In this document: positions 9,105-19,185 of the stretch, one piece after another | Layout of the letters: each line of letters begins with the position of its first letter | How positions within the stretch are numbered: the stretch's first letter is position 1 | DNA from: Coneutiohabitans thermophilus | GTDB taxonomy: Bacteria > Zhuqueibacterota > Zhuqueibacteria > Zhuqueibacterales > Zhuqueibacteraceae | Assembly: GCA_034505235.1 (NCBI GenBank) | Contig: JAPDQY010000003.1 | Location: 1-64,000 of the forward strand | Direction: 5' to 3' | Length of the DNA: 64,000 nucleotides | Notes under the pieces: model-generated | Seen by the model: the letters and a program-made list of their open reading frames with translations, nothing else | Told to the model about the DNA's origin: nothing | Database searches by the model: none | Made by a program: the position numbers and the translations under genes

Positions 9105-11117
9105 ATGGCTGATCCTTCCCCGCTCGATCTGCTCTGTATCAATACCATTCGCACCCTCGCGATTGACGCGATTCAGAAGGCCAACAGCGGCCATCCCGGA
9201 CTGCCCATGGGCGCTGCCACCATGGCCTATGTGCTGTGGGATCGTTTCCTCAAGCACAACCCCGCCAATCCTCACTGGCCTGATCGTGACCGCTTTGTCC
9301 TCTCGGCGGGCCACGGCTCGATGCTGCTCTACAGCCTGCTGCATCTCACCGGCTATGACGTGTCGCTCAGCGACCTGCAAAATTTCCGGCAGCTCGGCAG
9401 CAAAACGCCCGGCCATCCTGAGCACGGTCTTACGCCCGGCGTTGAAACTACCACTGGGCCACTGGGCCAGGGCTTTGGTAATGGCGTGGGCATGGCGATT
9501 GCCGAAGCCCATCTTGCCGCCGTGTTCAATCGTCCCGGCTTCGAAATCGTGAATCACTACACCTATGCCCTTGTCAGCGACGGCGACCTGATGGAAGGCG
9601 TGGCTGCGGAGGCGGCGTCCCTGGCAGGCCACCTGCGCCTGGGCAAACTGATCTATCTCTACGATGACAACCGCATCTCGATCGAGGGCAGCACCGACCT
9701 CACTTTCACGGAAGATCGTGCCCTGCGTTTTGCCGCCTATGGCTGGCACGTGCAGACCGTGACGGATGGCAATGACCTGACTGCGCTTGAAAAAGCCCTG
9801 GCAGGGGCGCGCGCACACACCGACCAGCCCTCGCTGATCATCGTACGCACCCACATCGGCTATGGCAGTCCCAACAAACAGGACACTGCCGCCGTGCACG
9901 GGGAACCGCTGGGCAGGGAGGAAGTGGTGCTCACCAAGCGTGCTTATGGCTGGCCGGAGAATGAGGCCTTTCATTTGCCCGAGGCCGCGGTGCAGCACTT
10001 TCGCAAAGCTTTGGCCCGCGGCCGGGAGGCGGAAGAGGCGTGGCGGCAGAAATTTGCGGCGTATGAACAGGCCTTTCCCGAGTTGGCGGCGCGCTTCAAG
10101 CGCGTGATGGCCGGCGAGTTGCCTGCCGGCTGGGACCAGGACATTCCAATTTTTCCGGCGGACGCCAAAGGCATGGCCACACGGGTGGCGAGCGGCAAAG
10201 TGCTGAATGCCATTGCCGCCCGCCTGCCGGAATTGCTGGGCGGCTCGGCGGACCTCGCGCCCAGCACCAAAACTCTGATCACTCAGGAAAAAGATTTTGG
10301 CCCCGAGCATCGCACCGGCCGCAATCTGCGCTTTGGCGTGCGCGAGCATGCCATGGGCAGCATCTGTAACGGCATTGCCCTGCACGGGGGTCTGCGGCCG
10401 TATGCCGGCACATTTCTGGTATTCTCCGACTACATGCGCCCCGCCATTCGTCTGGCGGCCCTCAGCGAGCTGCCGGTAATCTATGTCTTCACACATGACA
10501 GCATCGGCCTGGGCGAAGACGGTCCCACGCATCAACCCATCGAGCATTTTGCCGCGTTGCGCGCCATTCCGAAACTGATCTTCCTGCGGCCGTGTGATGC
10601 CAATGAAACCGCCGAGGCCTGGCGCTTCGCGATTCGGCACCGCGAAGGACCGGTCGCCCTCGCCCTCACCCGCCAGGACGTGCCCACGCTCGACCGTTCG
10701 CGCTGCTCCGCCGCCGCCGGCCTGCAGCGCGGAGCCTATATTTTGTGGGAGTCGAAAATCGGCACGCCGCGAATTATCCTGATCGCTTCGGGCAGCGAAG
10801 TCTGGCCCACCTGGCAGGCGGCGCAACAACTGAATGAACGCGGCCTGGCAGTGCGGGTGATCAGCATGCCCTCATGGGAGCTGTTCGAAGCGCAGCCGCA
10901 AAGCTATCGTGAGGAGGTGCTGCCGCCGGAGGCGACGGCACGCCTGGCAGTTGAAAGCGGCATCAGCCTCGGTTGGCACAAATATATCGGACCGCACGGC
11001 AGCACGGTCACCATTGACCACCGCTATGGTGCTTCGGCGCCGGTGGCGGCGGTCATGAAAGCCTACGGTTTCACCGTGGAAAACATCGTGACGCGCGCGC
11101 TGGCGCTGCTGACTTGA
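9105..11117 (+). CDS. tkt: Transketolase
   Basis: This thiamine-diphosphate enzyme moves two-carbon units between sugar phosphates in the cytoplasm (non-oxidative pentose phosphate pathway) and supplies erythrose 4-phosphate for the aromatic pathway encoded nearby. It has 670 residues, the usual length. Visible marks: NSGHPGLPMG near residue 25, SAGHGSM near 65, the TPP motif beginning GDGDLMEG near 155, and the second-half segment GLGEDGPTHQP near 470. The ATG at 9105 gives the expected transketolase N-terminus; the open frame extends upstream but without family similarity. It is convergent with groEL, with a shared terminator between them. Confidence 0.97.
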   Translation: MADPSPLDLLCINTIRTLAIDAIQKANSGHPGLPMGAATMAYVLWDRFLKHNPANPHWPDRDRFVLSAGHGSMLLYSLLHLTGYDVSLSDLQNFRQLGSKTPGHPEHGLTPGVETTTGPLGQGFGNGVGMAIAEAHLAAVFNRPGFEIVNHYTYALVSDGDLMEGVAAEAASLAGHLRLGKLIYLYDDNRISIEGSTDLTFTEDRALRFAAYGWHVQTVTDGNDLTALEKALAGARAHTDQPSLIIVRTHIGYGSPNKQDTAAVHGEPLGREEVVLTKRAYGWPENEAFHLPEAAVQHFRKALARGREAEEAWRQKFAAYEQAFPELAARFKRVMAGELPAGWDQDIPIFPADAKGMATRVASGKVLNAIAARLPELLGGSADLAPSTKTLITQEKDFGPEHRTGRNLRFGVREHAMGSICNGIALHGGLRPYAGTFLVFSDYMRPAIRLAALSELPVIYVFTHDSIGLGEDGPTHQPIEHFAALRAIPKLIFLRPCDANETAEAWRFAIRHREGPVALALTRQDVPTLDRSRCSAAAGLQRGAYILWESKIGTPRIILIASGSEVWPTWQAAQQLNERGLAVRVISMPSWELFEAQPQSYREEVLPPEATARLAVESGISLGWHKYIGPHGSTVTIDHRYGASAPVAAVMKAYGFTVENIVTRALALLT

Positions 11118-11373
11118 AGGCCATGTTGGGCAAGATTTTCAGGATTGACTCGATCATGCGGGGGAAGAAGGGCGTGCGTGCGGAGTGACTGCTGCTCGCG
11201 GGAGAACCGACAACGGCGCTGGGCCTGCTGCTGGGGATGCCAGTTTCCCCTCTGAGATTTGCAACGGCTCATGTCCGGCCTTGAACTTCACAGCAGGGCG
11301 CTTAAAAGCCACGACCCGGCCGTGGCGGAACAATGATGCAGTGTTTTTATGCCGGGGTCTGCCTCTGCAACAA

Positions 11374-11405
11374 AAAAGCCGGCTCTCGTGAGAGAGACCG
11401 GCTTT
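11374..11405. terminator. Bidirectional rho-independent terminator between tkt and groEL
   Basis: A long stem (AAAGCCGG-CTCTC, loop GTGA, GAGAG-A-CCGGCTTT) has T-runs on both strands. It lies just past the groEL stop codon on the minus strand and about 250 bases beyond tkt. The remaining gap (11118-11373) shows no gene. Confidence 0.85.
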
Positions 11406-11449
11406 TGTTTTCGGGTGGTATTGACCGGCAGGCGCAGGGCTGCAGGGGA

Positions 11450-13081
<1,632 letters not shown>

Positions 13082-13129
13082 AGTCCGAGTTCTCCTTGAT
13101 CTCAAAGTTCGTAAGTTTCCTGCAGCAAA

Positions 13130-13414
13130 TTACAAAATGGCCAGGATGTCGCTTTCACGCATGATCAGATAGTCCGTACCATCCACCGTCACTTCCGTGC
13201 CGGAGTATTTCCCATACAGAACCTTGTCGCCCTTCTTCACTTCCATCGCCATCTTCTGGCCCGAATCCGAGATTTTACCCGGTCCAACAGCCACTACCTC
13301 TCCTTGCATTGGCTTCTCTTTCGCCGTGTCGGGAATGATGATACCGCCGACTTTCTTCTCTTCCTGCTCAATTGGCTTGATCACCACGCGATCAGCCAGT
13401 GGTTTAATATTCAT
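13130..13414 (-). CDS. groES: Co-chaperonin GroES
   Basis: A 94-residue lid subunit for GroEL: the N-terminus IKPLADRVVIKP, the mobile-loop GGIIIPDTAKEKP and the C-terminal strand YLIMRESDILAI are all typical. AAGGAGG lies 8 bases before the ATG. It is the first gene of the groES-groEL operon, downstream of a perfect CIRCE element, so heat-shock control by an HrcA repressor is expected; hrcA is not in this window. Confidence 0.99.
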   Translation of the reverse strand: MNIKPLADRVVIKPIEQEEKKVGGIIIPDTAKEKPMQGEVVAVGPGKISDSGQKMAMEVKKGDKVLYGKYSGTEVTVDGTDYLIMRESDILAIL

Positions 13415-13474
13415 AACTTTGCCTCCTTGAAAGGTAAAAGGTCCGAATAGAACGGTACTTTCTCGTCGAACTTG

Positions 13475-13501
13475 TTAGCACTCATTTCATATGAGTGCTA
13501 A
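13475..13501. promoter_or_regulatory. CIRCE operator (HrcA binding site) of groES-groEL
   Basis: TTAGCACTC, nine spacer bases, GAGTGCTAA: an exact match to the classical 9-9-9 inverted repeat bound by the heat-shock repressor HrcA. It lies about 60 bases before the groES start codon, directly after the likely promoter. Confidence 0.98.
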
Positions 13502-13512
13502 AAGTTGGCTCC

Positions 13513-13540
13513 AATTTATAATTCTCATCTTAAATGTCAA
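13513..13540 (-). promoter_or_regulatory. Likely promoter of groES-groEL
   Basis: On the minus strand TTGACA (13540-13535) is followed after 14 bases by TATAAATT (13520-13513), immediately upstream of CIRCE. The -35 box is perfect; the spacing is short unless the -10 is read two bases later as TAAATT. Confidence 0.6.
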
Positions 13541-14482
13541 GAGGATTGTTGGCAGCTTGTATGACAAATTGACAAATTCTATAAGGCTTCAATTTTTTTA
13601 AAGGTTTTTCAGGCAAAATCAGACCAATCAAAATGACGGTTAGAGCTTGCTGATCACAAGGTGTAATTTTAATTTTTGCTTTCAAAGCCATAATGATGAA
13701 AATTATAATGCTAAAAAATTGACATTCTACAAGAAAAATATCGCGATACCGTTATTTTTATAAGTTATCGTCCGTTTCTAACATGCTGGCACAAAAAAGC
13801 AGACAGAGGAACCCAGTCAATCTCACTCACAATAGCAGGTGGAAAATTTTTCCGCCTTATGGAGATGTTTTTAAAAGGTGATTATTTGTCCAGAGATCAA
13901 AATGGTCTAAAGCCACATTGCTTGATTTAACTATGAGAAATCTCTTAACAAATGCAAAGTGATTGAATTTATAAACGAATATTACTATTTTTATGCATTA
14001 CAAGCTGAAAACATGGAAGCTTTTTCGGTTTTTTTATGGGTTACGAGTGACGGACTCAGACCACAGGCATTGCAAGAGAACGCTTTTTGAGGTAACCCTT
14101 TGATAGATGAATCATGCTTTTCTCCCATTTTTTTATAAAAAAATTTCCTTTTGAGAACGTTCATCTCCTGTCCGGAAGAGGCAGTGTTTTTCACCCAAAA
14201 TGGCTTGCTCAAATTTTTTGGGGGTCTTACTGCAGCACGAATTCCAAAATGCAAAGCATACGTTCCCGGGCGATCTGATCAAATGCCTTCTGGCCTCATC
14301 ACCATGCATTTACCAACAGCGGTCACTGCAGAACCGTTTTTTCGTTCCTGCTCAGGAAGGATTCCCGTGACCGATTTGCGCGCTGCCGGTTTTCCCACGT
14401 GCAAGAACGCGGCTTGTCTGACGGGGAACAAGCCCACCCTGAAATGAAAACAGACTGAATTATTGTGTTCAGAAGGAGTGCC
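13541..14482. other. AT-rich intergenic stretch with no convincing gene
   Basis: About 940 bases between the divergent groES and aroH-type genes are strikingly AT-rich, with A/T runs, compared with the GC-rich surroundings. Short open frames exist (for example 13991-14254 minus), but they show no family similarity or convincing ribosome binding site. The stretch must hold the promoter of the aromatic operon; I cannot place it with confidence. Confidence 0.6.
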
Positions 14483-14857
14483 ATGCCCATTCGTGCCATT
14501 CGTGGTGCGACTACTGCCAACGCCAATACCTGCGAAGCCATCCTGGATGCCACCCGCGAACTTCTGCTTGCCATCGTTCAAGCCAATCAACTCACGGTCG
14601 CGGACATTGTCAGCGTTTGGTTCACCATGACGCCGGATTTGGACGCAGCTTTCCCGGCACGCGCCGCACGTGAGCTGGGGTGGACCTGCGTGGCTTTGCT
14701 TGACACACAGGCTCCGCGGATCGCGCAAGATGTGCCGCGCTGCATTCGGGTGATGATGCACTGCGAAACGGAGCGGACGATCAGCGATCTGCGACACATT
14801 TACCTGCGCGAGGCAAAACATTTGCGCTCCGATTGGGTCGAGGAACAAACACGATGA
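14483..14857 (+). CDS. aroH: Chorismate mutase, monofunctional AroH type
   Basis: Converts chorismate to prephenate, the branch point to phenylalanine and tyrosine. It has 124 residues, the length of the trimeric Bacillus-type AroH enzymes rather than the helical AroQ type. Visible marks: the N-terminus IRAIRGATTA, the central FTMTPDLDAAFPA and the late segment CIRVMMHCET, which match the AroH fold and active-site strands. AAGGAG lies 7 bases before the ATG. It is the first gene of the aromatic operon, and its stop overlaps the pheA start (ATGA), indicating translational coupling. Confidence 0.93.
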   Translation: MPIRAIRGATTANANTCEAILDATRELLLAIVQANQLTVADIVSVWFTMTPDLDAAFPARAARELGWTCVALLDTQAPRIAQDVPRCIRVMMHCETERTISDLRHIYLREAKHLRSDWVEEQTR

Positions 14858-15660
14858 TTGCTTTTCAGGGTGAGAACGGTGCGTATTCCCAGGAAGCCAT
14901 CTTTGAAACCTTTGGGCCGGAGACGCCCACACGGGCGTGCACCTCTTTCAATGAAATTTTTCAGGCGGTGGAGACCGGCGTGGCCGAGCTCGGAATGTTG
15001 CCGATCGAGAATTCGACGGCGGGCGCGATCACCCAGTCTTATGATCTCTTGCTGGATCATGATCTCAAAATTGCGCGCGAAGTCATCTTTCGCGTGCGGC
15101 ACGCACTTTTGGCAAACAACGGGACCACTCTCGCGGATATTCGACGGGTGCATTCACACCCCCAGGCCCTTGCTCAATGTGAACGTTTTATTGCCGAACA
15201 TCATTGGGAAGCGGTTGTCGCCTACGATACCGCGGGCGCGGCGAAACAATTGGCCCGGACCCCGCACAAAGAGGCAGCGGTGATTGCGAGCGAGACCGCG
15301 GCACGGTTGTACGGCCTGGAGGTTCTTGCGCGCAACGTCCAGGATTTATCCCACAACCTCACGCGCTTTTTCGTCATCGCACCGGATGAACCGCCGCGCG
15401 CCGAGAAATCGAAAACTTCCATCGTCTTTGCCACCCGTCACCTCCCGGGCGCGCTCTACAATTGTTTGGGGGAGTTTGCTTCCCGCGGCATCAGTCTCAC
15501 CAAAATCGAATCGCGCCCCGATCGCCGGGTGCCCTGGCATTACGTCTTTTATCTCGACTTTGAAGGACATTGGAGCGATCCCCCATGCCGCGACGCCCTC
15601 GTGAACTTGTTGAGCAAAAGTTCCTTTCTCAAAGTACTGGGTTCATATCCCGCCGGGTAA
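14854..15660 (+). CDS. pheA: Prephenate dehydratase
   Basis: Converts prephenate to phenylpyruvate, the committed step to phenylalanine. It has 268 residues. The catalytic domain (about 1-180) has FQGENGAYSQ at the start, LPIENSTAG near 50 and the conserved NLTRFFVI near 170. A C-terminal ACT domain follows with the ESRP motif, which in this family binds phenylalanine for feedback inhibition. There is no fused mutase; that job falls to the preceding AroH-type gene, whose stop codon overlaps this ATG. Confidence 0.96.
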   Translation: MIAFQGENGAYSQEAIFETFGPETPTRACTSFNEIFQAVETGVAELGMLPIENSTAGAITQSYDLLLDHDLKIAREVIFRVRHALLANNGTTLADIRRVHSHPQALAQCERFIAEHHWEAVVAYDTAGAAKQLARTPHKEAAVIASETAARLYGLEVLARNVQDLSHNLTRFFVIAPDEPPRAEKSKTSIVFATRHLPGALYNCLGEFASRGISLTKIESRPDRRVPWHYVFYLDFEGHWSDPPCRDALVNLLSKSSFLKVLGSYPAG

Positions 15661-15677
15661 AGGAGGAAAAACCATTT

Positions 15678-16691
15678 ATGGTAATTGTCATGAAGCATCA
15701 TGCGACGCACGAACAAATCCAACGCGTGGTACGCCACATCGCAACACTGGGCTACCGGGCCCACCTCTCGCAGGGCGAAGAGCGCACCATCATCGGTGTC
15801 ATTGGCGATGAGCGTCCGATTGAGCCGGAATCTTTTGAGTTGCTGGAGGGAGTGGAACGCGCCGTGCGCATCCTGCATCCGTTCAAACTCGCTTCGCGCG
15901 ATTTTCACCCGGACGATTCCATTGTCAAGATCAATGGCCTGGCCATCGGGGACAGGCAAATCATTGTGATGGCGGGCCCTTGTTCCGTCGAGTCGCGTGA
16001 GCAATTGCTGGAGACGGCGGCGGCGGTGAAGCAGGCGGGCGCACACATTTTGCGCGGGGGCGCTTTCAAACCGCGCACTTCACCCTACGCCTTTCAAGGT
16101 CTGGGACTCAAGGGGCTGGAACTCCTGCAGGAAGCGCGCGAGGCATTTCATCTCCCCATCATCACGGAGGTGATGTCGCCGCCAGAGGTGACGCTCGTGG
16201 CGCAGTACGCCGATATTTTGCAAATCGGTGCGCGCAATATGCAAAATTATGCCCTCCTGCACGCCGTGGGCGAAATTCAAAAACCGGTCCTGCTCAAACG
16301 CGGTTTGATGTCCACCATTGAGGAGTTGTTGATGGCGGCGGAGTATATTCTGTCGCACGGCAACACACGCGTGCTCCTGTGCGAACGCGGCATTCGCACC
16401 TTTGAAACTGCCACGCGCAACACGTTTGATGTCAATGCGCTCCCGGTGCTCAAATCACTCACGCATTTGCCGGTCATCGCCGATCCCAGTCACGGCACCG
16501 GCCACTGGGAGTTGGTGACGCCCATTGCGCGCGCCGCGATTGCGGCGGGCGCGGATGGTTTGCTGGTCGAAGTGCATCACGATCCCGCACGGGCTTTGAG
16601 CGACGGGGCGCAATCGCTCAAGCCGGAAAATTTTGCGCGCCTGCTGGAGCAGGTGCGGCGCGTGGCGCAGGCGGTTGAACGCAGTGTGTAA
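15678..16691 (+). CDS. aroF: 3-deoxy-7-phosphoheptulonate (DAHP) synthase, type I-beta
   Basis: Condenses phosphoenolpyruvate and erythrose 4-phosphate, the first step of the shikimate pathway. It has 337 residues, the length of Thermotoga-type enzymes: an N-terminal ferredoxin-like regulatory domain (about 1-70), then the TIM barrel with AGPCSVES, GGAFKPRTSPY, metal and phosphate ligands around LCERGIRTFE, and DPSHGTGHW. The ATG at 15678 is chosen because AGGAGG lies just upstream, 17 bases after the pheA stop. The N-terminal domain in this subtype commonly gives tyrosine or phenylalanine feedback control. Substrate flux links to the nearby transketolase. Confidence 0.96.
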   Translation: MVIVMKHHATHEQIQRVVRHIATLGYRAHLSQGEERTIIGVIGDERPIEPESFELLEGVERAVRILHPFKLASRDFHPDDSIVKINGLAIGDRQIIVMAGPCSVESREQLLETAAAVKQAGAHILRGGAFKPRTSPYAFQGLGLKGLELLQEAREAFHLPIITEVMSPPEVTLVAQYADILQIGARNMQNYALLHAVGEIQKPVLLKRGLMSTIEELLMAAEYILSHGNTRVLLCERGIRTFETATRNTFDVNALPVLKSLTHLPVIADPSHGTGHWELVTPIARAAIAAGADGLLVEVHHDPARALSDGAQSLKPENFARLLEQVRRVAQAVERSV

Positions 16692-16704
16692 CAGGGGTAG
16701 AGGA

Positions 16705-17601
16705 ATGACGGAAGATGCGTTTGAGCAGCAGGTCATCGCCATCGTTGGCATCGGGTTGATGGGCGGTTCGCTGGCGTTGGCGTTGCGTGAACGCCAGGTC
16801 GGTCAAAGGATCCTGGCGGTGGATCACAATCCAAAGACGTGTGCGCATGCCCGCGCGCGCGGCCTCGAGGCCGTGCCGGATTTGGGCGCGGTCACGCAAG
16901 CCGATGTCATCATTCTGGCCACGCCGGTGCGAACCATCATCGAACTGTTACCGCGTGTGGGCGCACTGGCGCGGGCCGGCGCGCTGGTGATGGACCTGGG
17001 CTCAACGAAACGCGACATCGTGCAAGCAATGAACGGACTGCCGGCGCATCTTCAGGTTATTGGCGGGCATCCCCTGTGCGGCAAAGAAACAGCGGGGTTT
17101 GCTTCGGCGGATGCAAAATTATTTCAAAACGCGGTCTTCGCCTTGTCACCCCTGGCGCGCACTTCGGCCGCGACGCTCGCGCATGCGCAAAGGCTGGTGC
17201 AACGCACCGGGGCACGTCCGCTCATTGTGGAGGCGGAACGGCATGATCGAATTCTGGCGACCACCAGTCATTTGCCCTATCTCCTGGCGGCCGCTTTGAT
17301 GCGGGTTGCCAACGAACAGGCACGCGACGAGGATTTGCTCTTCACTTTGGCGGCAAGCGGCTTTCAGGACACCTCGCGGCTGGCCGCCAGCAACACGACG
17401 ATGATGCTCGATATTTTGATGACGAATCGTGCGAATGTTACCGAGGCGTTGCGGGCAAGCGCGCGCCAGTTGAGCGAGTTCGCCGATCTCATGACCAATG
17501 AAGAAGAGTTCACGTTACACACGATCCTGGCAACTCTCGCGAACAAACGGCACACGTTGTTCAAGCAACCCTCCCCGATCGAAAATCAAAAATCTTTTTG
17601 A
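16705..17601 (+). CDS. tyrA: Prephenate dehydrogenase
   Basis: Oxidatively decarboxylates prephenate to 4-hydroxyphenylpyruvate, the tyrosine branch, using NAD(P). It has 298 residues: Rossmann motif IVGIGLMGGSLA near residue 11, GGHPLCGKETAG near 120 and the helical dimerisation half with ATTSHLPYLLA near 190. AGAGGA precedes the ATG. It follows DAHP synthase by 13 bases. The reading frame immediately after the TGA stop continues into a recognisable EPSP synthase-like sequence (17602-17883), so in an ancestor tyrA was adjacent or fused to aroA. Confidence 0.95.
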   Translation: MTEDAFEQQVIAIVGIGLMGGSLALALRERQVGQRILAVDHNPKTCAHARARGLEAVPDLGAVTQADVIILATPVRTIIELLPRVGALARAGALVMDLGSTKRDIVQAMNGLPAHLQVIGGHPLCGKETAGFASADAKLFQNAVFALSPLARTSAATLAHAQRLVQRTGARPLIVEAERHDRILATTSHLPYLLAAALMRVANEQARDEDLLFTLAASGFQDTSRLAASNTTMMLDILMTNRANVTEALRASARQLSEFADLMTNEEEFTLHTILATLANKRHTLFKQPSPIENQKSF

Positions 17602-17886
17602 ACAATTTTCTCTCTCCCCTGCAGTGCCCTTCTGCGCGGCATCGCCCCCATCCCAAGCGACAAATCCCTCTCGCATGGTGCGGCGATTGAGGCGTCACTC
17701 GCCAACAGCAAAACCGTCGCGAAACTTTTTATCCGGCACCACCACACAAGTCAGCCCTGGCGTGCCTTGGGCGTTGAGATAAAGCCAAGCACCACGGCCG
17801 CGCTCACGCTATCCGGAAGCGCCCGGCTCGAACCAGGTGATATGCTGTTTTGCGAAGCCTGGGATGGCCTTGCGAGGCGCGCGTGA
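17602..17886 (+). pseudogene. aroA: Decayed N-terminal fragment of aroA (EPSP synthase)
   Basis: Reading on in the tyrA frame after its stop gives 94 open codons that contain LRGIAPIPSDKSLSHGAAI, then ANSKTVAKLF, WRALGVEIKP and SGSARLEPGDML. This matches the start of EPSP synthases (the 'PGDKSISHRA' phosphoenolpyruvate-binding motif, then 'RALGVEI'). The conserved arginine of SHRA is replaced by glycine, no start codon lies before the motif, and the sequence loses similarity where the 'CGNSGTT' motif should follow, ending in TGA. The remaining 17887-18273 holds no intact gene; one short frame (ELRAKCIEAG...) may be a further remnant. The functional aroA must be elsewhere. Confidence 0.75.
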
Positions 17887-18273
17887 ATTGCGGGCGAAAT
17901 GCATCGAGGCCGGCACCGATGATCAGGGTTTCCTGCGAGCTTTGTGGGAGGGATCATCAACGACCGGGCGATTCGTGCGCCGGTCGGGGGAAAATGGAAT
18001 ACCCGCGTTCTATGCCGAACGGTGGGGATAATTCATCGTGGCGGGACGGAAGTCATTTGATCAACACGGCCGGCGGGGTGTGCCTTGCACATGGAACGCG
18101 GCAGCACCGCAAACCTACCACGAAACCACACACCCCTGAAAATCACGGCGAACCATTTCGTGAGAGAAAACATGACTCGGCATGCAGGCGGTTGGCTCAT
18201 CACGCACGCTCGTGCAGAGCCCGCAGTCTGAGTCCTGCCATGCTGCATTCACACAAATCAACAGGGAGCCAGT

Positions 18274-19086
18274 TTATGGGACTGCCCGATGGCAGGCCTG
18301 CACCAAAGCCGCCGCGCGCTGAGGATCGATGCGTTGATGAATCTGCCCGCCCACTTTGATCGAGCTGCCCACGATCGCGCCGTCAGCAAAGCGAAGCAGC
18401 GCAACCGCGTTGCCGGCATGCAGGCCGCTGCCGATCAACACCGGTCGCTGGCCGGCCGCCTGTCTGACCGCCCGCAGAAATTCAATGTCCACTTCCTTGC
18501 CGCTGCCGGTGCCGGAAACAATCAGCGCCTCACAACCCGCGCGGTCGTAGAACTCTTCGACTTCCTGCGCCAGCTCGCGCGCCACCAGCGGTGCGGCATG
18601 CTTGACGCGAATGTCCGCATAGATTTGGACGTGCGGCGCGCCCAGTCGCCGGCGCTCACGCATCAACAAATGCGCCTTGCCGGTGAGCACGCCCTGATCG
18701 GTCACTGCGGTCCCGGCCAGCACATTGACTCGAATGAACTGCAACCGCGCAGCCGTGGCAATTGCCAGGGCTGCGAGCGCGTCATTGCGCAGCACATTCA
18801 CCCCCACCGGCAGGCTGCAGCACGCCTTGATGCGATCCGCGATGATCGCCATCGCGGCCACCGTTTCAGTCGGCACTTGATCGGGGTAATAGGGGAAATC
18901 GCCGAGGTTTTCGCAGAGAATGCCGGAGAAGCCGCAATTCTGCAGCGTCTTCGCATCCTGCAGCGCCGCCGCGATCGCTTCATCGAAAGCCACGGCATGC
19001 GGGCTGCCCGGCAGGCCGGGGAGATGCACCATGCCGAGCAACACCGGCGGATGAGGAAAGAGGGATTGCAGAGCCGTTCCGGTCAC
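18274..19086 (-). CDS. BtpA/SgcQ family TIM-barrel protein
   Basis: A 270-residue protein of the BtpA family. Marks are the N-terminal MVHLPGLPGSP, ENLGDFPY near residue 60, PVGVNVLRND near 95, RVNVLAGT near 120, the late ALIVSGTGSG and a C-terminal phosphate-binding-like GAIVGSSIK. In cyanobacteria BtpA stabilises photosystem I; in non-photosynthetic bacteria the role is not established, although the fold suggests a phosphosugar or nucleotide-like ligand. It lies about 100 bp downstream of gltX on the same strand and may be co-transcribed. Confidence 0.9.
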   Translation of the reverse strand: MTGTALQSLFPHPPVLLGMVHLPGLPGSPHAVAFDEAIAAALQDAKTLQNCGFSGILCENLGDFPYYPDQVPTETVAAMAIIADRIKACCSLPVGVNVLRNDALAALAIATAARLQFIRVNVLAGTAVTDQGVLTGKAHLLMRERRRLGAPHVQIYADIRVKHAAPLVARELAQEVEEFYDRAGCEALIVSGTGSGKEVDIEFLRAVRQAAGQRPVLIGSGLHAGNAVALLRFADGAIVGSSIKVGGQIHQRIDPQRAAALVQACHRAVP

Positions 19087-19185
19087 GGGTCCCAGTTACT
19101 TGTCGCGTTTTTTGGCACGTCAACACCGCGGCTTTGCCCGGGTGTTCCGCCGCACAGGCTGCAGCCTTGCGCCGGATCAGCCGCT

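Noticed and set aside
8922..10829. Minus-strand open frame opposite transketolase
   Set aside because: The plus strand encodes an unmistakable full-length transketolase; the antisense frame has no recognisable motif.
13991..14254. 87-codon minus-strand frame in the AT-rich gap
   Set aside because: No ribosome binding site, no family similarity, and biased composition of the surrounding AT-rich DNA; not called as a gene.
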